From contig CM060962.1 of the NCBI GenBank assembly GCA_030765045.1, positions 209,485,636 through 209,549,635 of the forward strand: a stretch of 64,000 nucleotides of DNA, given 5' to 3'. Below, piece by piece: positions 45,701 to 57,290 of the stretch. A program made the position numbers and the translations under genes. The stretch comes from Tenodera sinensis (lineage: Eukaryota; Arthropoda; Insecta; Mantodea; Mantidae). Below the pieces are notes generated by a model, which made no database searches, was not told where the DNA came from, and saw only the letters and a list, made by a program, of their open reading frames with translations. Position 1 is the first letter of the stretch; every line of letters starts with the position of its first letter.

Positions 45701-46750
45701 ACGAGAAGGTGTAAATAAAGCTAAAACAAGAAAGCAAGTTAAGAACCGTATCTATAAATAAGACAACTGGCACCAGGCATTATTTTATTCAGTAATATTA
45801 CACGCATAAAGGAGAACTTATTTGTTAACAGAAAGACAATGTTAACCATTATAATGTCCACTTTCACCTGTTTAAAGTTGGAAGCTTATTTCAATTATAA
45901 AAACCAAAGGAACATTTGATACAGTGCATAATAACGAGGTCTTTAGGCAGATATTTCTTACATTTATAAACACACACACAGTTTTCAAACATCAGAAATG
46001 TGTCTATTCAATTGAAATAGTAGCGAGCGCACAGCATTACTCTCATCCTTGAAAAAGTACCATTCCTGTTGAATAGTTAATCTGTAAATGACTGCTTGTG
46101 GGTGGAGGGATGGCTGTTGCCACGGAACCAGGTGTAACTAGTTACGAATTCATGACAAACTGGGGACGAGACAGGCCAGTTTTCCTTTCTCATGTTAATG
46201 AATGCGTAGTCAGGTTGTCATTGTCCTTATGTAGTGTCATTAGCTGTGAAGTCCCCTTCATTCATTTTGTATAACCTGAGAACACAAGAGTTAATGTTAC
46301 AGTTTTGTAAAAACTGTTTCAATTTTTTTTTTTAATTTTCTTTTCAGGTTCTTCTAACAAGAACATGGAGCAAATATATGTTTAATAAGTTTTCTCAAAT
46401 ATCTCATTGTTCTTATAGCTACTTTTTTGCCTGTGTAGCAGTTATACCCATATGTAAATTAATTTATAACTTTCTGTACACCAAGTTTAATAAATTAAAT
46501 ACATCTGACTTTTAGGTGTTTTCTGTAATTATGGCACTTTAAACATTTTAACTATTTTATAGGTAATTTTCAAAAATTTTAGATCATCAAAACTCGGGTT
46601 CTTGTGGTATGTATAAAATATTTGAGCTTTTGTGAATTAATCATTAGGTTTAATTGGGGTCATGAGACACGGATTTAAGCATAGGCTGTGATTGTGAAGT
46701 TGACTGGATGTTGGTAATCATTTAAGGCAGGGCTTGTTAGCTGTTAGAAC
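45701..46750. other. AT-rich stretch, nothing assigned
   Basis: No recognised feature. Confidence 0.4.
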
Positions 46751-46767
46751 TGTTGAAGCAGAACCTG

Positions 46768-46815
46768 ATGAAGTGACCAAGGATACGAGTGAAACATCAG
46801 ACAAGGAATGTAGAA
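46768..46815 (+). ncRNA. degraded hammerhead-like core, Penelope-type
   Basis: CTGATGA is followed 19 bases later by GAAACATCAG, the same arrangement as the motifs at 28950 and 29191. Stem II pairing is poor, and the stem III position has C opposite A, so it is unlikely to cleave. It may be a decayed Penelope terminal repeat or a chance match. Confidence 0.25.
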
Positions 46816-47477
46816 GCTAAATCAAGAGCGAGCGAGAGAGCAAGCACGGTTGAAGGGGGAGGGGTACAAGCAAAGGAAACCGAGCAATAGAACAAGCGTG
46901 AGAGCAAGGAAACCCAGATGACGACTGGTGGGTGGGTGGATGGTTACAGCTGGTACAAGGTAATAAAACACAAGTGGAGAACTGAACTTCCACGCTCTAT
47001 GATAAACTGCACGATAGAATGGCACAAGAACATGAAACGTTTTCTATTGGTGGCATACATCAGCTTCCCAACCTTTTTCACACTTTAGTACTTCATTTCA
47101 ACTATTTCTATTAGTTACAGTACTTGTTTAATATTTTACTTCCTTTAAATATTGATGGTGGTTTACATCTTAACGTAAAACAGAATAGATACAATGAGTG
47201 GGGAGGAAAATTAATAACAATAATATAATAATACTGATAATGATGATACTGATGACGCAGTAGAACTCCAACTATTCGGATTGGCAATTATAAAGTAACT
47301 ATTCGACAGTTATTGCAGTACATAGTTGTTCTAAAATCAAGTGACCTTTATGTAAGTGTAGCACTGTACAAAATGCAAACAATATTGTTTTGTAATCATT
47401 AAATGAATATTACAGTATACACAAATTTAGCCCTTTTTTTTAAAGAAATGACAATTTTTCCCTCATTTATCTGAATA
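46816..47477. other. stretch with no recognised feature
   Basis: A GA-rich, GAGCGAGC-type patch lies at 46825-46845. Confidence 0.4.
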
Positions 47478-47852
47478 TTTGTACGGATCGGTCCCGGCTG
47501 GAGTTCTCTGTAGCAATAATCCCGTGGCTCTACAGCCCGTGTGAGTCCTAGACCTACCAAACCGATTGCCGACCTCACTCCCACATAAGGACGGCAGAGG
47601 CGGACGATAATCCAACCGATACGGGTAGGAGATGTGGGCAGCTTGACGCATTCCCCAGCCGGAATGTTGACTTGGGGGGGGGGGGGGTGGGGGGGGGGGG
47701 TAGTAGATCCTCAATTTACCCACGTTGCTGAGTTGGCACCGATCCTATACCCAGGACTTAAAAATTGTATCCCCATGTGTGGGATCGGACCCGGACACTC
47801 GGTGCTGTCCGGAAACGAGAGCTCCGTGCTCTAAGCCCACTACGCCACGGAA
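47478..47852 (-). mobile_element. tRNA-derived SINE, family 5, with internal G-run
   Basis: The minus-strand head reads CCGTGGCGTAGTGGGCTTAG (A box) and GTGTCCGGGTCCGATCCC (B box). The body shares, with 58886-59145, CCGATTGCCGACCTCAC, AGGCGGACGATAATCCAACC, GATGTGG.CAGC, CCCCAGCCGGAATGTTG and GCACCGATCCTATACCCAGG. An almost pure G tract occupies 47674-47700 (C-run on the element strand). Two copies confirm a dispersed family. Confidence 0.7.
47674..47700 (+). repeat. G-tract, quadruplex-prone
   Basis: 26 G with a single T interruption at 47688. Confidence 0.9.
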
Positions 47853-50636
47853 AAGGAAAATTCCAACATTAAGAATGCAAATCCAAGGTTTGACATTTCA
47901 AAATAGTCATACAATATGCGCATCCCTGAACGCCCAATCGTTTGGAAACTGTATAGAGGGTTGCTTTTGCAGAATGAATCAAATGGTACTCTAAACAGTG
48001 TTCATTATTTTAGTTTTTATTACAATATAATGATGTTACTACGAAGATCTACATGAATTCCTTTTAGCACGAGTTAACTGAGCAGTAATTGTAAGGGCTT
48101 TAGATGTAGGTAACGCATTTCACGTAAGACAAGTTTCCGCGTACTTGGCTGTATGTAGGCCGGAAGGGAGAAAAGAAGAGATACCCTGGAGTGGAATGAA
48201 ACCAAGTATTAAATGATGCAAAAGAAACCGAATTAACCAAGTATCAGTGGCTCCAAGGTATCGTGCGGCCAATATTGTGCAAATACTAGTGGATCTTATT
48301 TTGGAACGGTTACTGGAATGGAATTGCTTTCTCTAGTTTAGATATTATTGTCACAGTTAATTTCTTTACTGTTAATGTTTACCACAAGAACTGTTTTCTA
48401 AAATATTTTAACGCAGTTTACTTATACTCACATTTCCACTTGCAAATGGTGCACAATCTTTCATCTTGCATTAGGATTATTGTTGCTAGAGTAGGGTTCC
48501 GTAATAACGCTGATATTTATTCGTACGTTACGATTTACATCATTGTTAATTTTTATCCGCAGTAACTCACTTCCCAGATTTAATTTGTAGACCTGGCTGG
48601 ATAACTTCAAAATGTAACCATCTGCTCACAAACACAAGGGAAAACAAACACAAATTGGCACAGTAGAAGGAACGTAATTTTGCCTCAGGTTTGAGGACTC
48701 GTTTATCGATTATAGACCAGTTTCTGATTTCAATACACAAGTTTATTTAAGCTTATAACTGCTGTAAAGTTTCGTCTCACTTTAGATTGAGAATGTGAGG
48801 TGGTTCTGTAAAACGCCCTCAGACTGGCAAAACAGGGGGCGTATCGAATACCAGGTACGTTTTAATTTTGAACTAGGAGGCTTTAAGTGACATGTGTGGA
48901 TTATTAAGAACACATCTCTATTCTACCAACCTGAACATATGCTAAAAATATCTGCAAACAAGAGATTCTTATAACCTATCTTTCATTGTTTATAGTAAAC
49001 AAACTAAACTGAATGAAGGTAGTAAATCAGCTTATATGGAATAAGTGTTTTATATTGTTAATTAAATTCTTTGCACAAACTAGTCTGGAAAATTACTACT
49101 TGTGATTTTGCACATTTCGGAGTATGTTTATTTATTATTAAGATATCGCAAATATATCACCCACAATATGGGGTCGATGTAGTGAGTATGCTTACTTAAT
49201 GACCTCTGCATAATCTTCTTTAATTGGTAAGCACGGTTATTAGATGTTTTGTCTTGCTCTGCTGTGCACTTAACTGAAAAAGTACGAGAAGTACAATATT
49301 ATGCAAGAATGGGTTCGTTTGTTCTAAACGTAGGTATACTGACTCCATTATGTGCTCTGCGTTAGCCAACTCACCTGTAAATGGCATTCACGAAAGTTAA
49401 ATCCATTATTTAATGTGCATGAGGATCGCCGAAAGATATTTCTGCGTAATGATTTGGTCTGAAAATTTGGCACGGATTCGTGCTTGGCTATCATCTGTTC
49501 AGAAAGAAAACCGTGATCCGGTTATAACTTGTGTATTTGGGGCACTGGCGTGTGGCACGAACTGACGTTTTACATCTGCGGAGATTTGAACTTAAGAACA
49601 TTTCTGTAGAACGAGTTCACTAATCTTTTATCACTTCTAAGTGAGAACAGGTAGTGGTTTGCCTTGCCAATGATTAGTAAGAGTGAGTAACATAATGAAC
49701 GGCTTGTTGTACGCCCAGCGCGCCATTATGAGGCGTTAAATATAATTACCTGAACGTAATTCTGCAACGATAGACATTATTTGTTTCTCAGCGCACAATT
49801 TGTGTGAACTTGGAAACCCGTCTTTAATCGCGGTTTATCTGCTCTCTAATTACTTTTATTCTAGTGGGTACTATTTGTATATTATATTGTAAAATTACAC
49901 GAGTTTGTATGTCATAGGTGAAATTAGCCATTTCCAGAGGAGGTGCTTTATATGGCAAGGAAGACCGTTCTAAATGGTTACACGAGTATTTTTAACATTA
50001 TATAACAAGAATGTGACGTAGAGTCTTTATAGCAGTAATTACATACAGTTATTTTAAAGACAATTTTCTTCCCTTTATGTCAATGTACAGAGTGCTTCAG
50101 ATGCATACAATTCACTTGTAATGCATAAACTAGTAGGCGCTTTGGAGAATCCATCTTCATGTCTAAACCCCCAATAAATCGGCCAGTTTATGCAATAAAC
50201 GATCTGTTGGTCGGCTGGGACTCCTGTGTAACTTAGTGCAACCTTTGACTGCTCGTAAAAATTTCATTTCCGCTGCCTCAATATTGGCTATATAGTAAAA
50301 CGGATACAGCCATACTCTTTGTATCTCTGTCCATTTTTAATGTTCTGCTTATAGAGCCACAAATTCTCTCTTTCTCTCTCTCTGTAATTTATTACCTATC
50401 TATACCGAATGGAAGGTACTGCTTCGGCCATACGTTAACCAGGATGTAACAAATACGTCTAATTCAATTGCTGTCTATAAAGAACCTTTTCGCAACAACA
50501 ACAACAACAACAATAATATTTAATAAATAGTTTGTGCAAAAGAAAAGAAGTGAATATAAATGCAGTGGGTTGCTTAACGTGGCCCTTAGATAACCTGAAA
50601 CGAAGTAAAAAAGAAAAATTGTGCAAAATATTTGAA
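47853..50636. other. AT-rich stretch, nothing assigned
   Basis: No coding family, RNA or inverted repeat recognised. A short CAA repeat at 50496-50512 and a CT repeat near 50368-50384. Confidence 0.4.
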
Positions 50637-50943
50637 GCCATCTAGCTTCTTGACAAATGGGTATAAATGTTTTATTATTTCACTAACTGTCGCGCAGACA
50701 CTGTGTGAATAAAGCTGTAGTGCATTTCTACCTTAATTCGAATGAATTTTGTCACAATTGAATGTTAAAATGTCATGCAAAGTTCAATTTCTAAGAGACT
50801 TGGCAACTTCACGTTAACATTAAATTGTGACTAAATTCATTCGAATTAGAACCAAAAAACACATTATTACAGCATTGTTCACACAATGTTTGTGTGACAG
50901 TGAAATAATACACCATTTATACCCATTCAAGACGCTAGATGGC
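50637..50943. mobile_element. palindromic MITE of about 307 bp
   Basis: Left arm GCCATCTAGCTTCTTGACAA then ATGGGTATAAATG, and right arm in reverse complement GCCATCTAGCGTCTTGAATG then GGTATAAATGG, are followed by shared TATTATTTCACT, CACTGTGTGAA / CATTGTGTGAA, AATTCGAATGAATTT.GTCAC and AATTTAATGTTAA-type blocks. The arms cover nearly the whole element, leaving a small centre near 50790. It carries no ORF. The flanks do not show a clean duplication, so the superfamily is open. Confidence 0.75.
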
Positions 50944-52969
50944 GCCAGATATTAACACAAATTAATTTTTTTTTCTTCGGAGAAACGATTCTTTGACAAT
51001 AATTGTATTGGTCATATTTGTTACACTCATGTAGAATTGTCATTAATAGAAATATATGTAAATCCGTAGGTAACTGAAGTGCTGAACTAGCTCCAAATCC
51101 GATCTTTGGTTGCAATTGTGCTTCGTACTAGGTATTTTCTGTAGAATGTCATTGTATTAGTTATTTGTAATCATTTTGAGAATTTGTAATTAATGTGTCA
51201 GCATATAACGGTATGTTAATATATGTTATAAGTTATATGTATCCTTTTGGGCGCTGTTTCTCATTTTTGGGTTGCGTTATGTATATAAATGTTGAGAGGA
51301 GTGGGTGGTAAAATGCACCCTTGGTAAGATTAGCTGCCTTGCAGTACGGCGTTGGGTCGCCAGATTGGGGGTTAGCCTCAAAAGAAATGACAATTTGCAG
51401 CAATGGAATTTGATGGCAATGTTCACCATTAATATAGGTATATAGAGTAAATTTTCGTAAGCACTTGCATCCTTCCAAGCTGTATAACGCCGTCTTCATG
51501 GGAATCGGTCGCACAAACTGTGCCGTGGAGTAGCGTTTTTGTGGGAGGTACAAACGAGCAAAATTGACTTACGAGGTCGCGGTTCAAAGCACGCGAGTTT
51601 TCACAAGATTTATAACAACGTCCCTTCGATTAAAAATAGTACGCATTTCTGCGTTTCGTGTTGCCGTTCTTGCTATAAATAAGCTCACTAATTAATTAAC
51701 AAATAAATGAAGTGGTGAATTACAGTTGAGACAGTCATTAGCTGGACTCACTTGTTCCCCTCTTGCTATTAGGCAAGCGGTGGAAACACTTAAACATTTG
51801 CAAAGGACCGACTCGGTTTGTGAACACGCTCTCTGCAATTATCTTCACGCAACTGGCAACCGTGTTGTGGTTTCTCCAACGCGGTTTTAAGGTCGTGTAT
51901 AATCACGCACAAGGTGCTCGAAAATTTTCCTTAGGAGCACCCATTCTCGAAAAGCTAGGCAGTTGGGCTATTGCACCTCCTCAAATCATCCGAAGTACAG
52001 TACCTGAAAGAATTGTCAGAAAATTCTTTGTGGGGGAAGGAAGGGTACAAGGTATACTGTCTTTCAGTGGCGTAGAGTAGTGTGTGGACACGCCAAGATT
52101 TCAACATTTGGTAGTTTTAAATATTATTATGTTACAGATAAGTACTCTCAAAAGAATGTTGGAACAGAAAATTTTGGAATGCTTTGGTTTGTTAAATAAA
52201 ATGAACTTTGAAAAACAATTTTTCACAGCTTTTATGATTTTCATAGAAGTATATAATTCACCTACTGCTAAATATTAAAATTACAAACAAATCACTCCCA
52301 CTATGTTTTTTGCCTCCTCTTTGGGACTAGCCTTGGAAGTTTGAAGAGAATTGAACAAATATTGCATAGTGTGTGGAATATGTTTAAAGTGCAAAGGTGT
52401 GAGGGAAAAAAACGCATTGAAAATAAATATGGGCCGTAAGACCACGTGTTCTTCTGCATTTACATTATCACTTATTGAAGTCTTAAATTACTCTGACAGC
52501 ATAAGTAATCTTATACAGTTGGAGCTTAGGGTTCAAATTATATTTTGCACGTAAAAACTAATATTTGAATTTTTTGGAGCCTTTGAACAAACTTCACTTG
52601 AGCAAATAGAGCGCAAGCGAAAGCGGGTGGTTTAATTCAAACACGATCTCTAAGCGAAGTGACAAAAATTACCCCCCCCCCCCCCAGAAAAAAAGTATCC
52701 TGAAAGCAATAGTGGTCAGTGTCCTTTATATATGGATGAGAGTTGGACTCTGAATGATGGAAGAAAAAGTTGAGCACGGAAATAGATGGATTACCTAGGA
52801 TGAGAGTATCTGAATTGCAGCATATAAGGTTTGATGTGATTAGATAAGTTTATCCCCTGTATATTTCTTTCCCCCCCCCCCCAATTTGGGGAACAGTATG
52901 TTAAGGAGACCATTGTTTAAATAATACATGGAGATACGTGGTTTCTAACACTACTTTGTTTTGTTACAG
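50944..52969. other. stretch with unrecognised ORFs and C-runs
   Basis: A 105-codon plus ORF at 51763-52080 and a 106-codon minus ORF at 51233-51553 have no motif I recognise. C-runs lie at 52672-52685 and 52871-52882. If the exon at 52970 is real, this is intron. Confidence 0.3.
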
Positions 52970-53020
52970 GTACGTGGTGTTCTTCATCTGTGGCCTGGTT
53001 CCTGGTGTGTACTTCCAATA
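52970..53020 (+). CDS. candidate 51-nt coding exon, hydrophobic segment
   Basis: Upstream sits TTTCTAAC (branch-point-like), a T-rich stretch and TTGTTACAG as acceptor. Downstream is GTAAGT as donor. The 51-nt exon encodes, after one leading base, YVVFFICGLVPGVYFQ plus a split codon TA. The base composition (GC-rich third positions) differs from the AT-rich flanks. The peptide looks like one membrane-spanning or signal-anchor segment. Length is a multiple of three, so skipping would keep frame. An alternative is a terminal exon, because the same frame read on gives TAG then TAA. The donor has A at its -1 position, which is weaker than consensus. I cannot identify the protein. No other exon was found in the window. 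Confidence 0.4.
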
Positions 53021-54259
53021 GTAAGTTTTGTTTTTCTCGCCGCCTTGGCCATTTAAATTGTTGGCGGTTTCTTTTTCCTCAGTCATGCTTAGTTTATTTC
53101 TATATTATTGAATAAACAACAGATTATAATGCAGCAGTTGATAATCATTCAGGCAGGGCATGTATTTCCATTACAACCCAAATGAATGATTTGCATTGGT
53201 ATATGCTATTTATCAGCCATTCCTGAGCTTATCGCAGCTGGTTTTATTTCAAGTAGTGGGCGACATAACGGAAATTTACGCAAAGCTATGTAAAGCGCAC
53301 ATGCCTGGCTCACCTGCATCATAATTGGTATTAAAAATAATGACCTTTTTATGAGTATGTCACTCTGGTCACTTTCACCATGGATGCTGAAGTAGGTTTT
53401 TTTTCCTTCCCCACCAAAAGAGTCTTGCGTTACTTTATTGTAACGTTTGGAATCTTAACTTGCAGAAGTGTTTCACATACGCATCATACAGAAAAAGAAA
53501 ACTGCCATAAGAGGTTTTCATCCATTATTAATGACCTATCACCATGAGCATGAGAACGAAAATAGCGCTAGATCAGACCTCACAGCGTGTGTGCATACAT
53601 GAACCAAAATTATTGCCTCCGTTACGACTCTTATCTCGTACGTTGTTAGAGCGGTTGTGAAATAATCAACACTGAATTAATTTTCCAGTTCTCTTGCGAA
53701 CTTTTATTTCCTCGCCACATGTAGTATTGTTTTTACAGCTTGGTTTTACCTCTCGCGACCATATACCCTCGCGGAACTGGTTTTCCCGATTATTTTAGCA
53801 ATCGTGTTTCCTAAACGTTTTATGAATTTAGGTGTCTGTGAGATTTTGAACTTGTGAGGTGTGACCTCTTGCGAGGTGAGACTTGCGGAACGTGAGTCTG
53901 TACAGAATGTGATTAGGCCTTCTGAAATTGAGCGTTTCTGAGACGCGCATCGGAGTTTTTCTTCACATCACCCCTTGATTTTCCATCTGCTATGGGCATT
54001 TCTACGATTTTAATTATAAATTCGTAATTTCCCGATTTCCACCAATGTCTCAACCTGCGTCTTTGAGGGGCTTTTCACGCTGAGTGCACAAGCGTCACTA
54101 TTAGAGTGGACAAAAGATTCTAAATATTTTGGCTAGACCCTCGTCTCCATTGTTCGGCGACCTTGCGTTAATGGTCGTTTCCCGTGATGTTACACGTTAC
54201 AAGCCTTTGCAGCCTTTCTCGCCGTTTATGGTCATTCATATTCTTCTTATAACTCTCCG

Positions 54260-54261
<2 letters not shown>
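53021..54261. other. AT-rich stretch, nothing assigned
   Basis: Intron if the neighbouring exon is real. No recognised feature. Confidence 0.35.

Positions 54262-54331
<70 letters not shown>
54262..54331. repeat. ATT microsatellite
   Basis: About 23 perfect ATT units. Confidence 0.95.
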
Positions 54332-54332
<1 letters not shown>

Positions 54333-55439
54333 TAGGTCGATCTATCCCGTTACAAGTTTAATTATTACCGAGTTTATTCTGAGGTTTCTGAAACGTAATT
54401 TTAGGTGTTATTGTGCTACTATAATGGTTAACATGCGCTTTATCTTTGATCATCAGAAGCATCTTAGGTAACACACACCACATGGACAGTTTGTTCTCGG
54501 AAGTCGCTGGTCTTTCACATTGCACCAACGAGTGTGTCATTTCAGCCAATGAAATGAAAGAAATGACGGACAGTTGTTAACCCCACGTGGAGGGAAACAG
54601 CGTTGCAACATCTCCCCAGTTTCCTCTCTCATTCTGTTAGTTTTTCTTCGTGACATTGGTGTTCTAAGAAGTAAATGTGTTTGCGTGGAGTGCGAACGTT
54701 TACTTGAAGTTGCTTTTCGCGACACTGAATACCTTCCACTTCTCACCTGGTTTTGATGCCTCGCATGTTAACTGTTAAAGAGTAGCACAATAATACCATT
54801 GTCTATAGCATTAAAGTACGCAAAACAAGAATTTTTGAGTTAATTAACCATAATTTGTATTGTTGGTAGTGTCATAATTTACTTGAATGACATTGTGCAT
54901 TTTCTTGATTTAAAGAGTAATCATTATTTAATTTATTGTATTATATATAATTTATAATATGCTGTTAACTAAAGGTTTGTATACATAACTGAAATTGTTT
55001 TTCTTTCACAGAAATTCTGAGTACAGTTGTATATCAACATGACATTTTGAAACATATAGCACTTTGCTTATAGGCCCCTTTCTTTATAAGAAACAAATAC
55101 AAATGCGAGTGATTTTTTTTTACCTTCTCTACTTTTTTTTTAATATTTATTTTTAAAATTTTTTTATTTATTTTCAAGACGTAGCCTGTTTGTGCGTCCG
55201 ACAGACGATAAGACTATCAATAAACTCAGTTGCATGTTGGAAATATCGACTTGTGTAAATCACGCTGCAACACGACTTGGGACCTATATTCTACTCTCTT
55301 AATGCGCTCAATCATTTTTTCCATGGCTGTACCATACGAAACGAACGACTAAAACGCACGCACTTGACTCCAAGGAGGGAAGAGAATGGGGGCTGACATA
55401 TTTCTATGTATCCATACGGATAATTGCATTAGGCAATCT
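54332..55439. other. AT-rich stretch, nothing assigned
   Basis: No recognised feature. Confidence 0.4.
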
Positions 55440-55685
55440 GCGGCGCCGTGGCCGAGTGGTTAGCGCGCTCGCCTACCACCTGGGCGGCCCGGGTTCGATC
55501 CCAGGGACCCGCATGTGGTATTCGTGGTGGACGAAGCGGCGTCAGGGCGGGTTTTCTCCGGGTGCTCCGGTTTCCCCCGCCATCTCATTCCACCGGTGCT
55601 CCATCCTCATTCCATGTATCATCAGTGTCACCGCCTGCGGTGCCGTAGTAGTAAAAGCAGGCGTTAAACACTACAACAACAACAA
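55440..55685 (+). mobile_element. tRNA-derived SINE, family 2, full length with duplication
   Basis: Flanked by CATTAGGCAATCT at 55427-55439 and 55686-55698, a perfect 13-bp duplication. The head GGCGCCGTGGCCGAGTGGTT with an A box and the B box CGGGTTCGATCCCAG are intact. The body has GTGGTATTCGTGGTGGACGA, GGGTTTTCTCCGGGTG and CCGGTTTCCCCCGCC. It ends GCGTTAAACACTACAACAAC with a (CAA)n tail. Intact boxes and a perfect duplication make it the youngest-looking SINE here. Confidence 0.88.
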
Positions 55686-55698
55686 CATTAGGCAATCT

Positions 55699-56936
55699 AA
55701 TGTAGGTACTGGTTATTGATTTAAGGTTTCTCCTTTGTAACCAAAGAAAAATCCTATATTGTCTCCTAGTGGGGATACACTTTTTCTTTGCAGCTAAATT
55801 CCACTTAAACGCAACAAAAGTATGATCTCTAGGCGAAAACAGTTGGCAACACTGCTATTGCTATGCATGCTGTCTGGTCGTATTCAGTCATCAGGCATTT
55901 GACAGTCTTTTTAATCAGCCTATCGGAGACACAAAAACGTACTCAGCCTGTCTTTCTCTACATAGCGTGACGACAGAGAATTAGTGCAAGCCATTGTATT
56001 GTAGTATGTTGCAGAGGATGTAATTACCAGCCACGCCATCTGTCGTTTCTTGTTTTTACTTCTCCTTTCAGAACGCCCCTCATTAATTTCTTCTTGTGTT
56101 TTAAGGATATCAAGTTTTATGTTGGTCGTAAATACGTAATACCAGGCGGCATTCTGTTTAATGGCGAACTTGCGTCTCATAAGTTATGGCTAAGTTGACA
56201 TGACGTGGCGATAAACCGCATGCCTCAGAGGATGTAGGTTATACGTGTGTATGTATGTATGTATGTATGTATAGGTAGTAGTATCGTAAATTTCTACTGC
56301 GCATTCGGTCTAAAAGAAACCTTTGTTTTTACCATTGATGAAACCAATTCTTTTCAGCATATATTACCTCGTTTAAATCCCAAATGTTCCTGTGAACTTC
56401 ACTCCTATAAAACTCACAATAGACCAACATAAAAGTTATAAACACATGACGCGTAAGCTCAGTAGTGTAGTTACATGAGACAGGGGAGAGAGCGAGGGAG
56501 AGGGGGAGAGGGAGGAAGACGGGGAGAGAAGGAAGAGAGCGAAGGAGAGGGAGAGAGAGGGGGAGAGCGAGTGCGAGTGCTTATCCCACTAGTTATATGC
56601 AGTACTTTATCCATGACCATTTAATACTATTGTGCTCTTCAAATGGGAAGAGTTCTGATCTGCAGCCAATGAGATACGTTTACACGCACAGCGTTGCAAG
56701 CTCATTACCCCCGCTCTTCATATTTATTGGCGCGCGTCAAGCCCCACTTAAGGGGAAAGCAATATGACAACACAGCAGGTATCCGATTGGCTACCGGCCT
56801 GCAGACGCTCAAGGACAAACTCCTTCCCATTTGAAAATTACAGTAGCTACTTATCTGCATTAATGAGATGATCCTTGATTTATTAAGAACAGCATTATTC
56901 AATAAACCTTGTGACACTCCGACAGTCAATCTAAAC
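55699..56936. other. stretch with simple repeats only
   Basis: A (TATG)n tract lies at 56245-56273 and a long GA-rich purine tract at 56482-56578. No gene or transposon coding sequence recognised. Confidence 0.45.
56482..56578. repeat. polypurine GA-rich tract
   Basis: Nearly 100 bases of G and A with a few C/T interruptions. Confidence 0.9.
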
Positions 56937-57059
56937 CAGGCCTGGGCGACTGGTAGTATACCTTGAGCCACGTTCAATTTCTTTTGCTGCTAAACATACA
57001 GCTATTAGTGCAAGGCCTTGAACAGGCTGTGCCAAGTGAGCACCAGTTGCCCAGCCCTA
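56937..57059. mobile_element. 123-bp hAT MITE with 8-bp duplication
   Basis: The left TIR CAGGCCTGGGCGACTGGT and the right TIR in reverse complement, TAGGGCTGGGCAACTGGT, match at most positions. Perfect octamers ATCTAAAC flank it (56929-56936 and 57060-57067), the hAT signature. The interior is partly palindromic (AAGGCCTTGAACAGGCTG). A relative lies at 59810-59926. Confidence 0.85.
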
Positions 57060-57245
57060 ATCTAAACCAAAGCATAGCATTATTTCATTGGTGTTAGCAT
57101 TATTTCATTGGTGTAGAAACAAAATAATGTAACAATATTGATATGTTTACGATTACAGTACAAGGATTGTTTGAAATCAATAAAAATCATTCATTCTTAA
57201 GTAATTCTTGATGAAAGTATGCTTTCATAATTATATTAAAGTAAC

Positions 57246-57290
57246 AGCTCCCAAATGACGTAGGTATCGACGAGCCCTTAAAACCTACTC
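57246..57290 (+). mobile_element. degraded copy of the short retroposed tail
   Basis: CTCCCAAATGACGTAGGTAT and CGACGAGCCCTTAAAACC resemble the core of the 51-55 bp insertions at 32061 and 32478 (CCCAAATGACCTAGCTGT / CGACGGGCCCTTAAA). No duplication or simple tail is visible, so it is older. Confidence 0.5.

Noticed and set aside
51763..52080. 105-codon plus ORF as a host exon
   Set aside because: No family motif, no convincing splice borders, and the protein looks unlike any domain I know.
54129..54335. Tyr-rich 68-codon ORF
   Set aside because: Its C-terminal half is translation of the ATT microsatellite.
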